From positions 62,001 through 126,000 of the forward strand of contig JAZARR010000268.1 in the NCBI GenBank assembly GCA_037389465.1: DNA of 64,000 nucleotides, given 5' to 3'. Shown here piece after piece: positions 37,623 through 49,158 of the stretch. The notes under the pieces were generated by a model. The model made no database searches. It worked only from the letters and a program-made list of their open reading frames with translations, and was not told the origin of the DNA. A program made the translations under genes and the position numbers. The stretch's first letter is position 1. The number at the start of each line of letters is the position of its first letter. Source of the stretch: Baylisascaris procyonis (Eukaryota; Nematoda; Chromadorea; Rhabditida; Ascarididae).

Positions 37623-38185
37623 AACGCAACGAGACCACACAAACACATGATTCAGCCTAGATATGAATGCATGGTCATCTTAGCCGTCCCACTCGTACCA
37701 CACCATCCCATTAGTTCAACGTTCCCCTATGATCCCCTTTCAACTTCATCGTCCGCCGGTTATGGTGCTCGATGTTTCCACAAAATTTACTTTTCATCTC
37801 ATCGAATCATCACTGCATTCAAATTTCCGATGGTCACTTTAAGGTGCACAACAAGGGTATGAGGATGTGCATGAGGCAGTAATAGCAATCTTATATGAGG
37901 CCGATGCAATGACTAACGTACGGCTGTCACGACCTCTTTCCTTTTTTTGCAATGTTTTCTTTGCACGACATCCCTTTCTTTGCAGTAATGTTGCTTTCCG
38001 CATATTCTTGCAATAAACTTGCAATTCTGCGTTCTTAAGTCCTTTCCCCATTCTTTCATCACCTTTTACTACTCTTCGCCACTATGCATTCATGTGGCAG
38101 ATGTGACACCACTCTGTCCTCTAGATTGTTTATATTGTCGCGGTTTAATGATGCAGAAACGCCTTTTTTCATGTGCAAGTGCTGT

Positions 38186-38203
38186 TTTTGTTGTGCGCTT
38201 CAG
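38186..38203 (+). promoter_or_regulatory. Likely spliced-leader or 5'UTR acceptor of innexin A
   Basis: TTTTTGTTGTGCGCTTCAG ends 29 bases upstream of the ATG at 38233. It is a strong nematode acceptor, and copy B has the same arrangement 28 bases upstream of its ATG. Confidence 0.6.
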
Positions 38204-38232
38204 GAGGGTAATTAAGAAGAAGAGCATCGATA

Positions 38233-38419
38233 ATGTTGGTCGAGATCCCGTTACTAGGCAAGTTCCTGTCTTCGGTGACCTCCCGTCACCTGGATGATAT
38301 CGTTGACAGACTGCATTTTGTTGGTACAGTGACGGTATTGGTGTTGTGTGCGATGTTCGTTGGTGCGAAACAGCATTTTGGTCAACCCATTCAGTGCATG
38401 CTGCCAGCCCATCTGGATC
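38233..38419 (+). CDS. Innexin A exon 1: N-terminus, helix 1, start of loop 1
   Basis: ATG to GATC/GTTAGT, 62 codons plus one base. Begins MLVEIPLLGKFL and ends in FGQPIQCMLPAHLD, with the first loop-1 cysteine. Confidence 0.95.
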
Positions 38420-41400
38420 GTTAGTTTTCTTTCATTGTTACATGCACTTACGGAACGACAGGGAAAGAAGGAGGGAAGTCTAGGGGAGACACGTGAGAAT
38501 GTGTTTAGGGGAAGCATAGTGGTTGCTGCAGCTTCATGACCTTAAACAAATGAGGATTAATCAACCATTTAATGCTATCTAATGGATGCATGAATGACGA
38601 GGCTATATGCCGCATAACTTTGGAAAGGTAACGAGGTTTCACTTGTTTGAAGTTTCATTTGAAGCCGCAAGGAACACGCATTGATAAATGTGACTGTTAA
38701 GGTGGCTCGTGGACATCGTATGGACAATACTTTTGTTTCGTTGAAAGCACCTATCGACTCACATACAACAAGACATTGCCGAGCACAGAGGAAAGGATCA
38801 GCTTGAAGAAGTCGTCTGGCATTGAGCTTAATTATTACCAGGTGTGCTTTTCTTCATTTCCTGCTTGTTTACTTGAATTGCGAACATCCCTCTCGTTGTG
38901 CAATTATCCTTCGATGGCGATCTGGACCATTGTAATTGATAATTCCACATCGTTTTGGAATGGACTCCATTTTGTTTTGCATCATTTGTATACATCTTTC
39001 ATGTGCTCTGCTGAGGTGTAACCTTGGAAATGAAAATTACTGGACGTTATTGGAATCATTCTGTCACATAAACTATCATCCTGCATCGATCCATGCTTTT
39101 GCAAATGCTCTCAAAGAAATGTCGCGTCCCCTCCCAAACTCCACTCAGTTTCTCGGGCAAGAGAAATGATAAAGGTGACTTTTCTTGTTTTGTGTTTTCT
39201 GTTTTCAGTCCGATTATAACTGAATGCCTATTCGCAGGTGTTCAGTTTCACATAGTGTTTCATGTTGTAAGTTTACTATTTGAAATTCACCATATCCAAC
39301 GTTTCATCGCCACCTTCCTCCATTCCTTGGGCCATTCATCGCAGACTTATAAAAACATCGGATAATACAGTAGTAGACATTCATCTACGTTACATGCGGA
39401 ATTTGTTCAAAAGAAAATGTTGATTCACAACTCATTCTCTGAAAATGTTTAGAATGTTGCATTGCTTTCAGTGGGTGCCTTACTTCTTCGCAATACAAGC
39501 GTTGATGTTCTACATTCCCAGCTGGATTTGGCACACACTCCAACAGTGTGGAAGTAAGCATCGCTTCTAACTTCGATCACTTCCCTTTCTTTTTTGTTCA
39601 TTTTCTGTGTGTTTTAGAACTGTTATATTTAGGAGGTTATTAATGTTTTCTGTTTTCAACAAAATCGTTGAATGTTTTCCAATTTTGATTGATGCAATCT
39701 GTTTTCGATTCACTCACTTATCACGGAAAAAATCGCAGTAAGATGGGTGGCGTGACTGTGAAATAATAGCCATCTGCCATGTGTGATGGTGGTGGAAACG
39801 ATAGCCTGGAATTGATTCTTAAAAAATCCACCTATACTAATATATTACGAAGTCCACCTGTATTCCACATATCCCACTTATTCCGAATCCACCTATATAA
39901 CGAAAAACCTGAACCCACCTATATTACTGTAAGCTCAAAGATAACCAACACAGTCGGAAAGAGAAAGGAAAATGTGCTTAAATTTTGAGGACTGAAATGC
40001 TCATATAAGGTGTATGTGAAGAAAGCTTGGTCACAGGCTGTGGAAGTTAGTATAACGGTGAGCAGGGTCTTATATAAACGCAGCCATGCTTTGACTTTCA
40101 TTTAAATGCCCGATTTGGATCCCGATAAAGTGTGAGTGGAATACGCGCCGGTGTTTCTGTGGCGTATGATTTATTGCTAATATTGCTAAATATTTCTGTT
40201 CATTCCACGATGTTCCAGTTGAAGCAAGAGAACCATTGCAGTGATACATTATACGATGCAATCCTATTTTCTTTTACTTGTGTTTCCTTTCCTTTGCATC
40301 ATTTGTATGTCCAGAGCGGTAGTTCATTAGTCAAGGTGGGAACGAAGAGTGCAACAATCGTCCTACCGTTTTTATTTTTGCAATTTTGAAGTGACTGGTG
40401 AAAGGTGCAAGTGATGATAGTTCCTTCTGAAACGCCTAGTTGGCTCACATCATCGCGAATCCAGCTTGATTGTTCATAAGCTCGTTGAAGGTGGTGTGTG
40501 GCTTGGCAGTGTTCCACCACTAGCCACCATCAAGTGTGCATCTATGCTCCTCATTCAGATGCATTGTTCATTATCTCCTCTATCCTTGAAGTGTGCGTCC
40601 CATGGCTCTCAATGTATTCTTGCTGTGTGGTACACATTGTTCAGCAGGCTGGGTGAAGCCTCAATGAAAGTGCGAGATAATTGTTGCGGTGTCAATGCAC
40701 AAGTGTAATTTACATGTGATATTGCTGTGGGTTTAACTGAAAGATTAACGAGATCCTTCCCCCACTCTCACTTCTGATACTTTCTTAGAAAAAGAGGCGG
40801 AGTCGGAAAAAGAGAGACGTGTGTAATATGATGGAGTCATGGGACGGGTTGCATCTTTCTTCCTCGATTGGCCAGGTAAGCGTTGGAAATGCGAACATCG
40901 CGGATGTCCGTTCGACCATGCCATAAAGTGAAACTTTTAATGTTGCAGTACTTGATATGCAAACTGTAGTGGATGAAGCGGTAGCGATACGAAACACTAC
41001 CAAAATGGACGAGAGGTCGAAGAAGCTGGACAAAGCTGTCGAGTTTATTCGTTGCTCATTCGAGTATCGTGACAGCACAAACCAGTCGGTAACCCTTATT
41101 GCTATAGTACATACGTTGTTGTTTTCTCTTACTTTTTTAATGCAAAACTGCTGGAGCTTTGCAATTAGTTTACCAATAGTGTCGCTATATGCGACATAGT
41201 TTTGTTCTTTGTTTATTTATGTCCCAAAAAATCTTATTGCCCATTTTTTGTTTCCGAATTTCTCTGCTATTTTAAAAAAGGATTTAATTTTTAGTAAAGT
41301 CTCTTTTTTCGGTCCGTTCAAATGGGAAAATATTCACGTTTTTCAACGACTACCATCGACGATTTAGTGGTCGTTGATAAAGCAGTTGGTTCTCTTTGTT

Positions 41401-44400
41401 AAAAAGGGGAAAGCTGCGGAAGAGAGGTGACTGAATGAGGGGAGTTTTCATCTCTGCTGTGAGAATCTCGGAAGGAACTGTTTCCGATCCTGATTGGTTT
41501 CTGAAAAGATGGCGATTGAGATCACATCTGAATGCAATACTGGAATGGCGTTTATTCTTCACAATATATCCTCCCATTCATACGTAATATTTGTTACTCA
41601 TCGCACATCATAGTCAATGCCATATCTCGCTTCATTTGGAAGTTTTATATGAAATGTTTGGAAAAGAATTGTAATAAACATTGATGGGAGTTGTTGCCAG
41701 TAAGAGGTGCAAAGGTGGTAGAGATGGGACGGTCGTTGGTGAACGTGATATGCTGTGCATTTTTTGACACCTTTTGAGAGGACACCGAAACCAACAAATG
41801 AATAGATTGCTATATTGAATGTAAAAAGAAGAAGGTTGTCACAGATTATGGTAGGAGGAAATAAGATGACTTTGGTGGAAAAATACGATAGAAGTTATCA
41901 TAACTATTCTTATCTTTAATTTTTGAGCATTTGTGATGAGAGCTCTTCGATAAATTTCTGTGGTATTGTTTTGCTTATGTATGCGGGAAGGTGATAGTTG
42001 GAATTCTCGTTTTAGGCAGGGTGTTTTGCTGCGCTGTCGCCAACTAAGCTCGGTTTTTATTCCACAGCTGTCTATATGCTGACAAAATTGGTTTGGATTG
42101 CTAATGATGCGGCACAGATTATGCTAATCGGTCGCTTCCTGGGCATCGACAGTATTACTTGGGCACTTCAGGTGGGCCATTTACATGTTTTTTTGGTGGA
42201 ACCTCAAGAAATTTATATCCTGGATCATGCTCTCACAAAGTCTTCGAGAGCGAGTTATACTGAATGAGAATTTAGAGGGCTTATGAAGAAATATTTCTAA
42301 TGCACTATTGGCTATAGGTTACATCAGTACTCTTGGGATTGCCTGTGCAGCTGTGGGGTCAGAATGGAAGGTTCCGTTATTTGACCTCCTCACGTATCAT
42401 CCTTGTTGTATTTGAAAGTCTGCTTGCTGACTTCTTTAACGAAATCATTTTCGAGGCAACGGTTCGGCTCCTTGCTTCTTGCTGTTATCGTTTTAATTCA
42501 CTGCATATTGTTTCCATGAGGTGTTGAGGGGTTCGAATGGGAAAACAACCAAAAGATTCTTGTCAAGCAATGAAAGCAGCTGGTTGTGGAGTTACATACC
42601 TGCTTTTGGATGACAGTGGCTTAGGCCCAATTTGCGTGAAGCGCTGGAGTTCTTCCACTGTCAAGTATTCAGTTCTAAACCTGTGATCGCTCGGAATTTG
42701 ATTCTTTTTTTCATCTGCAGTCACCCCTAGAAGGGATGAAGTCTATGGATTTTGGATAAGAATTGGGAGCGGGAGGGATCAGTTTACAATTCTCGGGCAG
42801 TTTTTCGAGATTTGCTTGCGGGATTCTTCCGGTTTCGGTTTGCTGAGATCGCACGAATGCGCAGAATTTGCCTTTCAAATGATCCCTTGCGAGAATGCTT
42901 TGGGATAAAACGCTCTTTGGAATTCAGCCTACAAAGCTGATAACAACGGTAACGAGCGGAGGATCTACGGCGACGGTTCACTATTTTCCACGTGTTACGT
43001 TCTGCGATATGGAGCGTTACGTTATTGGGCAAGTGGAGCACGACACTTTCCAGTGTGTGCTCATGTTGAATGTCATCAACGAGAAGCTTTTTTTGATCCT
43101 GTGGTACTGGATTGCTTTCGTAAGTTTTGTGTCACTTCTTGTTAATGCACTGCATCGGATAAGATAGCAGTGTTGTGTGGACGAACCGTAAAGGCAGGGA
43201 AAATGTGCATAATTGAATCGATGGGCTTATCTTATCCTTTTGTACTTATCTTAAAAGGAAAACAGGATTTGATATTTTTTCATCCCAGAGATCGCTATAG
43301 TTCCGTTTTGTCTCATTCTGTCATCTAATGCGAAATTTATTGTCTATGGGTTCATCGGTATAGAGCGAACTTCAACGATGAGGTTCTACTTGATTGTTAA
43401 GTAACCTCAGCATTTGTTTGAATAGCAGCTCAATCGTTTTGCGCTAAAAAGCTCAATATGAATCTGGATATGTTAACTACTGCCGTAACTGTATTTTCAA
43501 TGAATTACTCTCACCTAACCCGCGTAATACTAGTTAATAGGAAACTTGCTTGTCTTTTTACAGAGGCAATCATTTAACTGTACTGTGTGACCTGAAACGA
43601 TGAAGAAGGGAGGTTTTTTAAGAGTGCTGACATCAAGATTGATAAGATTCCTAACGCTCACAGTGATCTTTTTTCGACTGACAGCATTCTTTTGCCCCTC
43701 CAGAATCCTCTCACTTAATGACACTGAACTGGACTCATTGCCCAATATTTGTAAAACTTCCTGTACTCACTTCCCTGTTCTCTATGGGATGAATGATTCG
43801 TTGAGATAAATGAGAGCACTACTGGAGGCCTTTTGATGAAAGTGCTACTCCTTACTCCTTTTTGATGATCATTACAAAATCCAGTCATTTGCCTATTTGG
43901 CTCAGATTTTAACAGATTGGTATGGCGATGCCGTGAGAAAGTGGGATAGTGCAAGTGCTGTATAACATCAATAAACTTTCGGACGTTATGAATTTTTCGA
44001 GGTTTTTCAAAAGAATTAGAGGCAGAAATTATTTATGTTCCGAAAAGTTTAGCCAGGTATAACAATGATTGATATTGTCGGAGGCACATAATCTTATCTG
44101 AACTCTTATGGAAGGAGGAAAGAGCTCATCAAGGCGGATACTTTTTTGTATGTAGACTGGAAGAGATGAGAGGGGGAGAGGGGAACTGTCCAGGATCATG
44201 CGGCACCCATTGGCATCGTTGGCAGATTTCCTTTCCAGTTACTTGTGATAGCGGTTATCAACTTTGTCTATACAATCAGCCAGTTGGTGCAGCCGTGGTG
44301 CCGTGACGCGATTATCAGATTCTATGTTCAGGTTAGCAGTTTTAGTTATAAGTGAAAACATAAACCTGTTGTGTATTATGAATTCTGGGATGGGGTCTTT

Positions 44401-47400
44401 GTGGATTGTTTCGATTGTCGAATGATGACCTAATGGGAACAATCCGGAAGTATGAAAGGGAATTAGCATTGAAGAAGCCTATGTTTAATCTTTAAATTGA
44501 GGGCGGGTGAGTTGCACAGCGCTGAGCTTTCACCAAAAATTTGAGGCTGAAATTGGAGTCTTGAAAGTTTAACTTACCGATGATCGCATTCTGGTACTGC
44601 TGCATAAGATGTGAATGCTAGGAGTGGTTTGCAGTTAAGAAATAACCATTGAAACTTTGATGTTTTCAACAAATGTTTTCATAGCTTCTGTATTATTATT
44701 TCTATACAAATATTAAGTTTTAAGTTCTTTCAAGTATTTGTTCACTGTTCCATTGCGGCGAGGATTCGGAAATTTGTTATACCCATTGCTCACTCAGGAA
44801 GGGTTGGGGGGGGGAGAGGGGAAGTGGAGCTGCCTCTAGCTATTGTATATCAGTTACTCAGTTGGTGGTGGCTGTACGTATAAAAGCGCTTGTCAGCATG
44901 GATTTAAAGCTTAAAAGCTGCGTTCCTACAAGGGAGACACGAAAACTTATACGTCTGAGCAAGGATATGCCCGGAAAAAGGGTGGAGGACGAATGAAAGA
45001 TTTAAAGGGAAAGCAGGTCGGTACTGTGATATTTCTGAATCTCTACACTCCTTTCCGTGTAGGTATTGGGGAAAGATTTGGGTGCGAGGACAGGCGAACA
45101 CCTTCCTGCCAACGAGATGACGTCTGGACGTTTTTTTCATGCAAGCGTATTTCTGCCAGCCATTATATCGTGATGTTTTTTAAAGAAATATGTTTCAGTC
45201 GGATGAAATGGAAGAGAACGAATGTTTCGCTGCGACGAGCAAACAGAAGATTCACAAGTTTATTAATGACGTGAGTTGGTTTATCGATTAGAAAAAGAAT
45301 AGTGATTATATCAGTCGCAACATTTTTCAAAATAGCAACTGGGAGACCATTTTACAGTGATTTCTTTTTATAATATTTCGGAGTGGAATCCTCTCAGCTC
45401 CTTTTTGATGCATTTGATAGTGTTCGAACATAACGTTTATATCTCTTTATTTAATGTGGCATTAGTCAGAAAGATAACCTTTTATTTGGTGATCGCATTT
45501 CTTTTGAAGAAATAACGAACAAACTGCACAAAAGCGCATAGAAATAACGAAACAGGCCCTAGTAGAAATAAAAATTTCTATTAGTATACAAGTGCGATGG
45601 AGAGGGAGGGAGGGAGGGGGCTCCAGAGGCGGACGATTGAATTATAAAAACGAAAGTTGCTCAATATTACTCGCTTGGCATTCCCAATCACAGTCGTACA
45701 CAAGATCTAGCCGAAATCCTGCAGCCCGGACTAGTCTGCCTGAACGGAAAACAGATTCGGCACTTTTTTATGAGAAACACAGTATATTATATAGAAGAAA
45801 CTTCTTTGAAAAATAATTCATGGCCCATCTGCTGTGTTTCCAAACATCGATGGGGAGGGGGGGTGAGCACTTTTGGTGGACATTAGGGCGGAAGGCTGAA
45901 AAGGCAAAGAACAATAGAAGGCATATTTGGATTGGTATGAACACAGCATCTTCACACGATTAGGCCAGGTGTTTGCTAGTAGAGACTGCTAGGAGTTATA
46001 CTTCCGAGGTCTGGTTTTCGCCATTCGCAGCACTTCCGCATCAAAAGGTGCGTCTAATGACCTCACACGCGCACACAGGATTTCCGTTTTGAACGCACCT
46101 AAGTAGAAGGCATAGCGTGCGTCGTGAATGCTCCGATTGCTTCGTCTCCTATATTGTGCATTATGCAGACGCAGAGTGCTACCTTGCTAAACCCTCGTGG
46201 TTTGGCAAGATGTTCGCCTATATGATGCATAGGATATCATATACACATTGAGCAGTGCGGCATCGGAAGAGCACAGGTACCAGTGATTAACATTGTATGG
46301 TCAAGTTGTATAGCACAAGTGCTAATGAATTGAACATTTCATGACATGTGATGAGCAGACTGCCATTCGCATTTGTTATGCAAGCAGATGAGATACGACT
46401 CTAACAGCATCGCCAGCGGCTCGTTCTAATTTTAAAAAGAAACTCCATCTTTAGCTACGTAACGCACATTTCTTGTTTTTTTGGCATCCACGGGCTTCTT
46501 TTAGATAATATAAAACTGTGCTCATTAGCAAGGATTGAAGGTAGAATGAAAGCTCTTGTGGCATTTATCCAGGAGTACTGATCGGAAACTTGTTGCAAGT
46601 AGTTTCAATCGCATTGATTTTGAGGAAGTGGGAGGTGGTTTTGTTTTCATCAACCTGAATCGTTTGAATAATGTAACACAAAATCTCATAGATGTTATAT
46701 TCCAGAACACTATTTCCACTGTACTGTTTGGTTTTTCAAAACTTATTACAGGTGCTGGGTGCAGACGGGGTGTTGATGCTTCGATTCGTGCATAGTCATG
46801 CGGGAGCCATCGTTGCCCGTGATATAACCGTTCGCCTTTACCGCGTCTATAATTGCATCTATCCGGTGATTTTTAGTTTTTTAAAAGATTATTGTAGGAT
46901 TGCTGAGCAAGAGGGAAAGGTAACGAAGGGGATAGCGAGATTACTATTTGACGCGTTAAAGAGAAACGGGGAATCTTAGCAACAAGGGAATGAACCCATA
47001 CTGCTAAGTTCTTGAGCAGTAAAAGTTTGGATTGATTTCCGTTTGGCGTCACATGACATGGCAATTGGCCAAAACTGATAGAATATGCGAAAATCATTAT
47101 ATTTCTTTAGATCAATGCAAATATTTGCCATGCTATTAATTTGTGAGAAGTTTAATTCGGATTATCTGGCAAGCTTTCCAAAGATTTCTTAGAACTGATT
47201 TATAAAATCTGCAACTACAAGTTAGGGAAGAGAAGAAAAGCATAATAGAAGATGGGTTTGAGGAGAGGGAGATGAATGAACACACTACCACTTCATGGAA
47301 ACCAAATAAGAGGTCTTAGATATGATATCTATTTTGTTCGTTTCTATCAGATATTTCCTCTTTGTAGCTGTACTGATTATGGGAGTTGGTCACTGAAGGA

Positions 47401-48989
47401 AGAGCAGTTAAGAAGGAACAGCTGCCTCTTCCCTCTGCCTATAAGATTTTGGTGGACTGCAGCTCGTAAGATCTTTGATGAAGCAGAGGCATGCCTTTAG
47501 AGAACAACCTTCATCTCGCTGACTAAGTCTTTGACTAAGAATCCGTTTGCAAACAGGGTCACCTTTTAAAAGTACAGTGTCAAAGAGTGAAATAACTCTT
47601 CATAGAACCTGTACTGGACTTGTTATCAGTTGCTGATTTGCTCTTTCCAGATGCTTCCTACGAACATCGCTGTGGATAACGGATGGAATGGCACGCCAAA
47701 AAATGGAACCATGGTTATATCTCTTTCTATAATTCATCATTTACAATATTTTACAGTATTTTGAGAGTCAAAAACAAAAAAAAAACTTCATTAGCGTCAA
47801 TCTTATGCGATGTTATAGTTCATCTCGAGTTCTGTTCTCGCTCGTTTGCTCTTATATGTACGTTATCAATTCTACGTGAATTCGATTTATGCTAGAGTAT
47901 GCTGCACATTTTTATTGCTTAACTGGAGCAGGAGGATTTGTTACCAATAAAATCTGTTAAGAGGCAGTGCATCGATTCAACATGCAAACTTAGCCCACCG
48001 CTGAATTGGTACATAATGCATTATGGCAAATTTTATGGTCCCAAAAATGGGATCATGAAATTTGCTATAATGCATTCTCACTTTGCGTTGGGGTGCAGGA
48101 AATAAGTGATGGTAACGACCGAATCTTTTTCCTTTCATTAATCCGATCGAAAGCTCAGACTCGCAAGGTTCAGGCCGAATACATTTCATAGATATCGATC
48201 ACTTACCGAGCGAAAACCTGCGGCAAAAAATGCTTCCCTGCAACCGGGGAGACCGAAAATGGTCGAAGCCGAATTTCAGTCAATAGAAACTGAATTAAAT
48301 ATCGGTTTTGCGTTAGGAATTCGTTCGCTTGCTTATCTTGCCATCAGTAGGTTCACTCCCCTCTCTCTTCTCCCCATTTGGTGTGCTGTAGGTGAGATGC
48401 AGTCGTCCACAACGTCATCAAAATAAAGTCCTGAAGGGCATACTTGCATACATTGTTGATGCATAAGTCATTTCGAAGCAACCACGATCGATATAGTTGC
48501 AATATTGAAAGAAGCTGGATTAACTTTTCTGGAGGCTTACAGCCCTCCACTCTGTCTATATACGGAATCCTCATATTATGGAGTTGAGCACTGTCCGATC
48601 CCGTTGCTTGATAAAGTGAAGTAATTTTTTCAGGGCAAAAACCCTTTCTACTGGAAGACCGCCAGACCCGGGGCGATCGCTTCGGCGCCAGAGCCGAGTG
48701 TCGAATCCGTAGATGGTGAGTCCTGATTGAGATCATCTGGCAAGAGTCCCACTCGTGAACTGCTAGTTTCATGTGTCTGCTATTTTCCAGAGAGCAATTC
48801 CACGATGTGATGTACGATGCGTCTGACAAGCTGCTAGAGTACAGTATGTATCGTCCTAAGAGTCAGGATTTCCATTTGAGGAAGGACATGGAAGATTTCG
48901 ACAATGATGTTTCAAGAATGTGGCGTAACATGGAGAAGTGCAATTCTGCGCTTCTCGATCCGAGATTAATCAAACAAACGTGCGACTGA
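38233..48989 (+). CDS. Innexin (gap-junction channel subunit), copy A
   Basis: Innexins form gap junctions and hemichannels in invertebrate plasma membranes. Exons: 38233-38419, 38702-38841, 39472-39553, 40949-41088, 42016-42171, 42928-43119, 44239-44331, 45199-45270, 46752-46919, then 48791-48989. The first nine junctions all agree in phase. Diagnostic features: an N-terminal segment before membrane helix 1, QPIQC in loop 1 with a second Cys in YFCFVEST, the family hallmark NYYQWVPYFFAIQ at helix 2, helix 3 around LVWIANDAAQIMLIGRFLG, FPRVTFCDME and FQCVLMLN giving two loop-2 cysteines, helix 4 across two exons (LFLILWYWIAF, LLVIAVINFVYT), and VLGADGVLMLRFV near the C-terminus. About 410 residues to 46919 matches the usual innexin length. 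The link to the last exon is uncertain because phases disagree. Confidence 0.92.
38702..38841 (+). CDS. Innexin A exon 2: loop 1 to NYYQ
   Basis: Acceptor GACTGTTAAG, donor CAG/GTGTGC. Reads GSWTSYGQYFCFVESTY, with the second loop-1 cysteine, and ends SGIELNYYQ. Confidence 0.92.
39472..39553 (+). CDS. Innexin A exon 3: membrane helix 2
   Basis: Acceptor GCTTTCAG, donor GGAA/GTAAGC. Encodes WVPYFFAIQALMFYIPSWI and ends HTLQQCG. Joined to exon 2 it makes the YYQW innexin signature. Confidence 0.95.
40949..41088 (+). CDS. Innexin A exon 4: cytoplasmic loop
   Basis: Acceptor AATGTTGCAG, donor TCG/GTAACC. Charged, helical segment LDMQTVVDEAVAIRNTTK continuing to FEYRDSTNQS, in the position of the innexin intracellular loop. 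Confidence 0.88.
42016..42171 (+). CDS. Innexin A exon 5: membrane helix 3
   Basis: Acceptor CTCGTTTTAG, donor CAG/GTGGGC. Contains FYSTAVYMLTKLVWIAND and IMLIGRFLGIDS, like the helix 3/LNxFLG region of the family. Confidence 0.9.
42928..43119 (+). CDS. Innexin A exon 6: loop 2 and start of helix 4
   Basis: Starts after GGAATTCAG in phase 0 and ends at TTC/GTAAGT. Contains HYFPRVTFCDMERYVIGQ, then FQCVLMLNVINEKLF and ILWYWIAF. The two Cys complete loop 2. The distance from FLG to FPRVT is normal if joined directly to exon 5. Confidence 0.93.
44239..44331 (+). CDS. Innexin A exon 7: rest of helix 4
   Basis: Acceptor TTTCCTTTCCAG, donor CAG/GTTAGC. 31 codons: LLVIAVINFVYTISQL, then QPWCRDAIIRFYVQ. 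Confidence 0.88.
44801..44824 (+). repeat. G-rich tract
   Basis: GGGTT followed by a run of nine G and AGAGGGGA, in the intron between innexin A exons 7 and 8. Confidence 0.85.
45199..45270 (+). CDS. Innexin A exon 8: C-terminal cytoplasmic region
   Basis: Acceptor TATGTTTCAG, donor GAC/GTGAGT. Short, charged SDEMEENECFAATSK, then HKFIND. Innexins often have a similar F-x-ND just before the VLGxDG motif. Confidence 0.85.
45601..45620 (+). repeat. Regular GGGA repeat (quadruplex-capable)
   Basis: GGGAGGGAGGGAGGGGG fits the four-run quadruplex pattern with one-base loops. It lies in the intron between innexin A exons 8 and 9. Confidence 0.9.
46752..46919 (+). CDS. Innexin A exon 9: VLGADGVLMLR motif
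   Basis: Acceptor AACTTATTACAG. Encodes VLGADGVLMLRFVHSHAGA and VARDITVRLYR, the conserved C-terminal block of innexins. The 3' border is drawn at GGAAAG/GTAACG, but an earlier donor (CCG/GTGATT) is also possible. Confidence 0.85.
48353..48829 (-). other. Long antisense ORF near innexin A 3' end
   Basis: 158 open codons on the minus strand, overlapping the start of the last innexin exon. The centre (about 48655-48715) is GC-rich. No domain recognised and the overlap argues against a gene; a repeat fragment is possible. Confidence 0.25.
48791..48989 (+). CDS. Probable innexin A terminal exon
   Basis: Acceptor GCTATTTTCCAG. 65 codons from EQFHDVMYDASDKLLEY through FHLRKDMEDFDNDVSRMW to a TGA. 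Charged and helical, suitable for an innexin tail. It needs a preceding exon ending in phase 2, which exon 9 does not give, so an exon is missing or this belongs to another transcript. Confidence 0.6.
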
Positions 48990-49152
48990 TAAAAAACAGA
49001 GAATTTCATTTTGGATTCAACAGGCCAAATGTCATTATGCAATTAAATTGTAACTTCGGGAAGGAAAAATTTTCTTCTTAAATGGCGGTAACCGTGACGA
49101 AAGATCTTTGGGAGAAGTGTTGTGTTATTGCTTTTTAATGTTATATTAAATG

Positions 49153-49158
49153 AATAAA
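49153..49158 (+). promoter_or_regulatory. AATAAA polyadenylation signal
   Basis: AATAAA about 165 bases after the stop at 48989, a plausible 3' end signal for innexin A. Confidence 0.5.

Larger units (their letters stand above)
30203..38203. other. Shared upstream region of divergent PUF and innexin genes
   Basis: About 8 kb between two divergent genes. It holds two minus-strand exon-like segments (33668-33491 and 35471-35102, listed separately), a 61-bp direct duplication (34209 and 34721), a ~45-bp tandem duplication (36668-36766), a GACA-rich stretch near 36150-36171, a poly-C tract at 33888-33905 and G-runs at 35407-35443 and 37582-37622. No continuous gene model could be supported. Confidence 0.5.

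Noticed and set aside
42319..42527. ORF after an acceptor-like TATAG, between innexin A exons 5 and 6
   Set aside because: Joining exon 5 directly to 42928 already gives the normal innexin spacing from FLG to FPRVT; this sequence has no innexin motif.
42784..43041. Minus-strand ORF overlapping innexin A exon 6
   Set aside because: Shadow of the real exon on the opposite strand.
48655..48715. GC-rich block with GTGTCGAATCC resembling a tRNA T-arm
   Set aside because: No cloverleaf partners on either strand.
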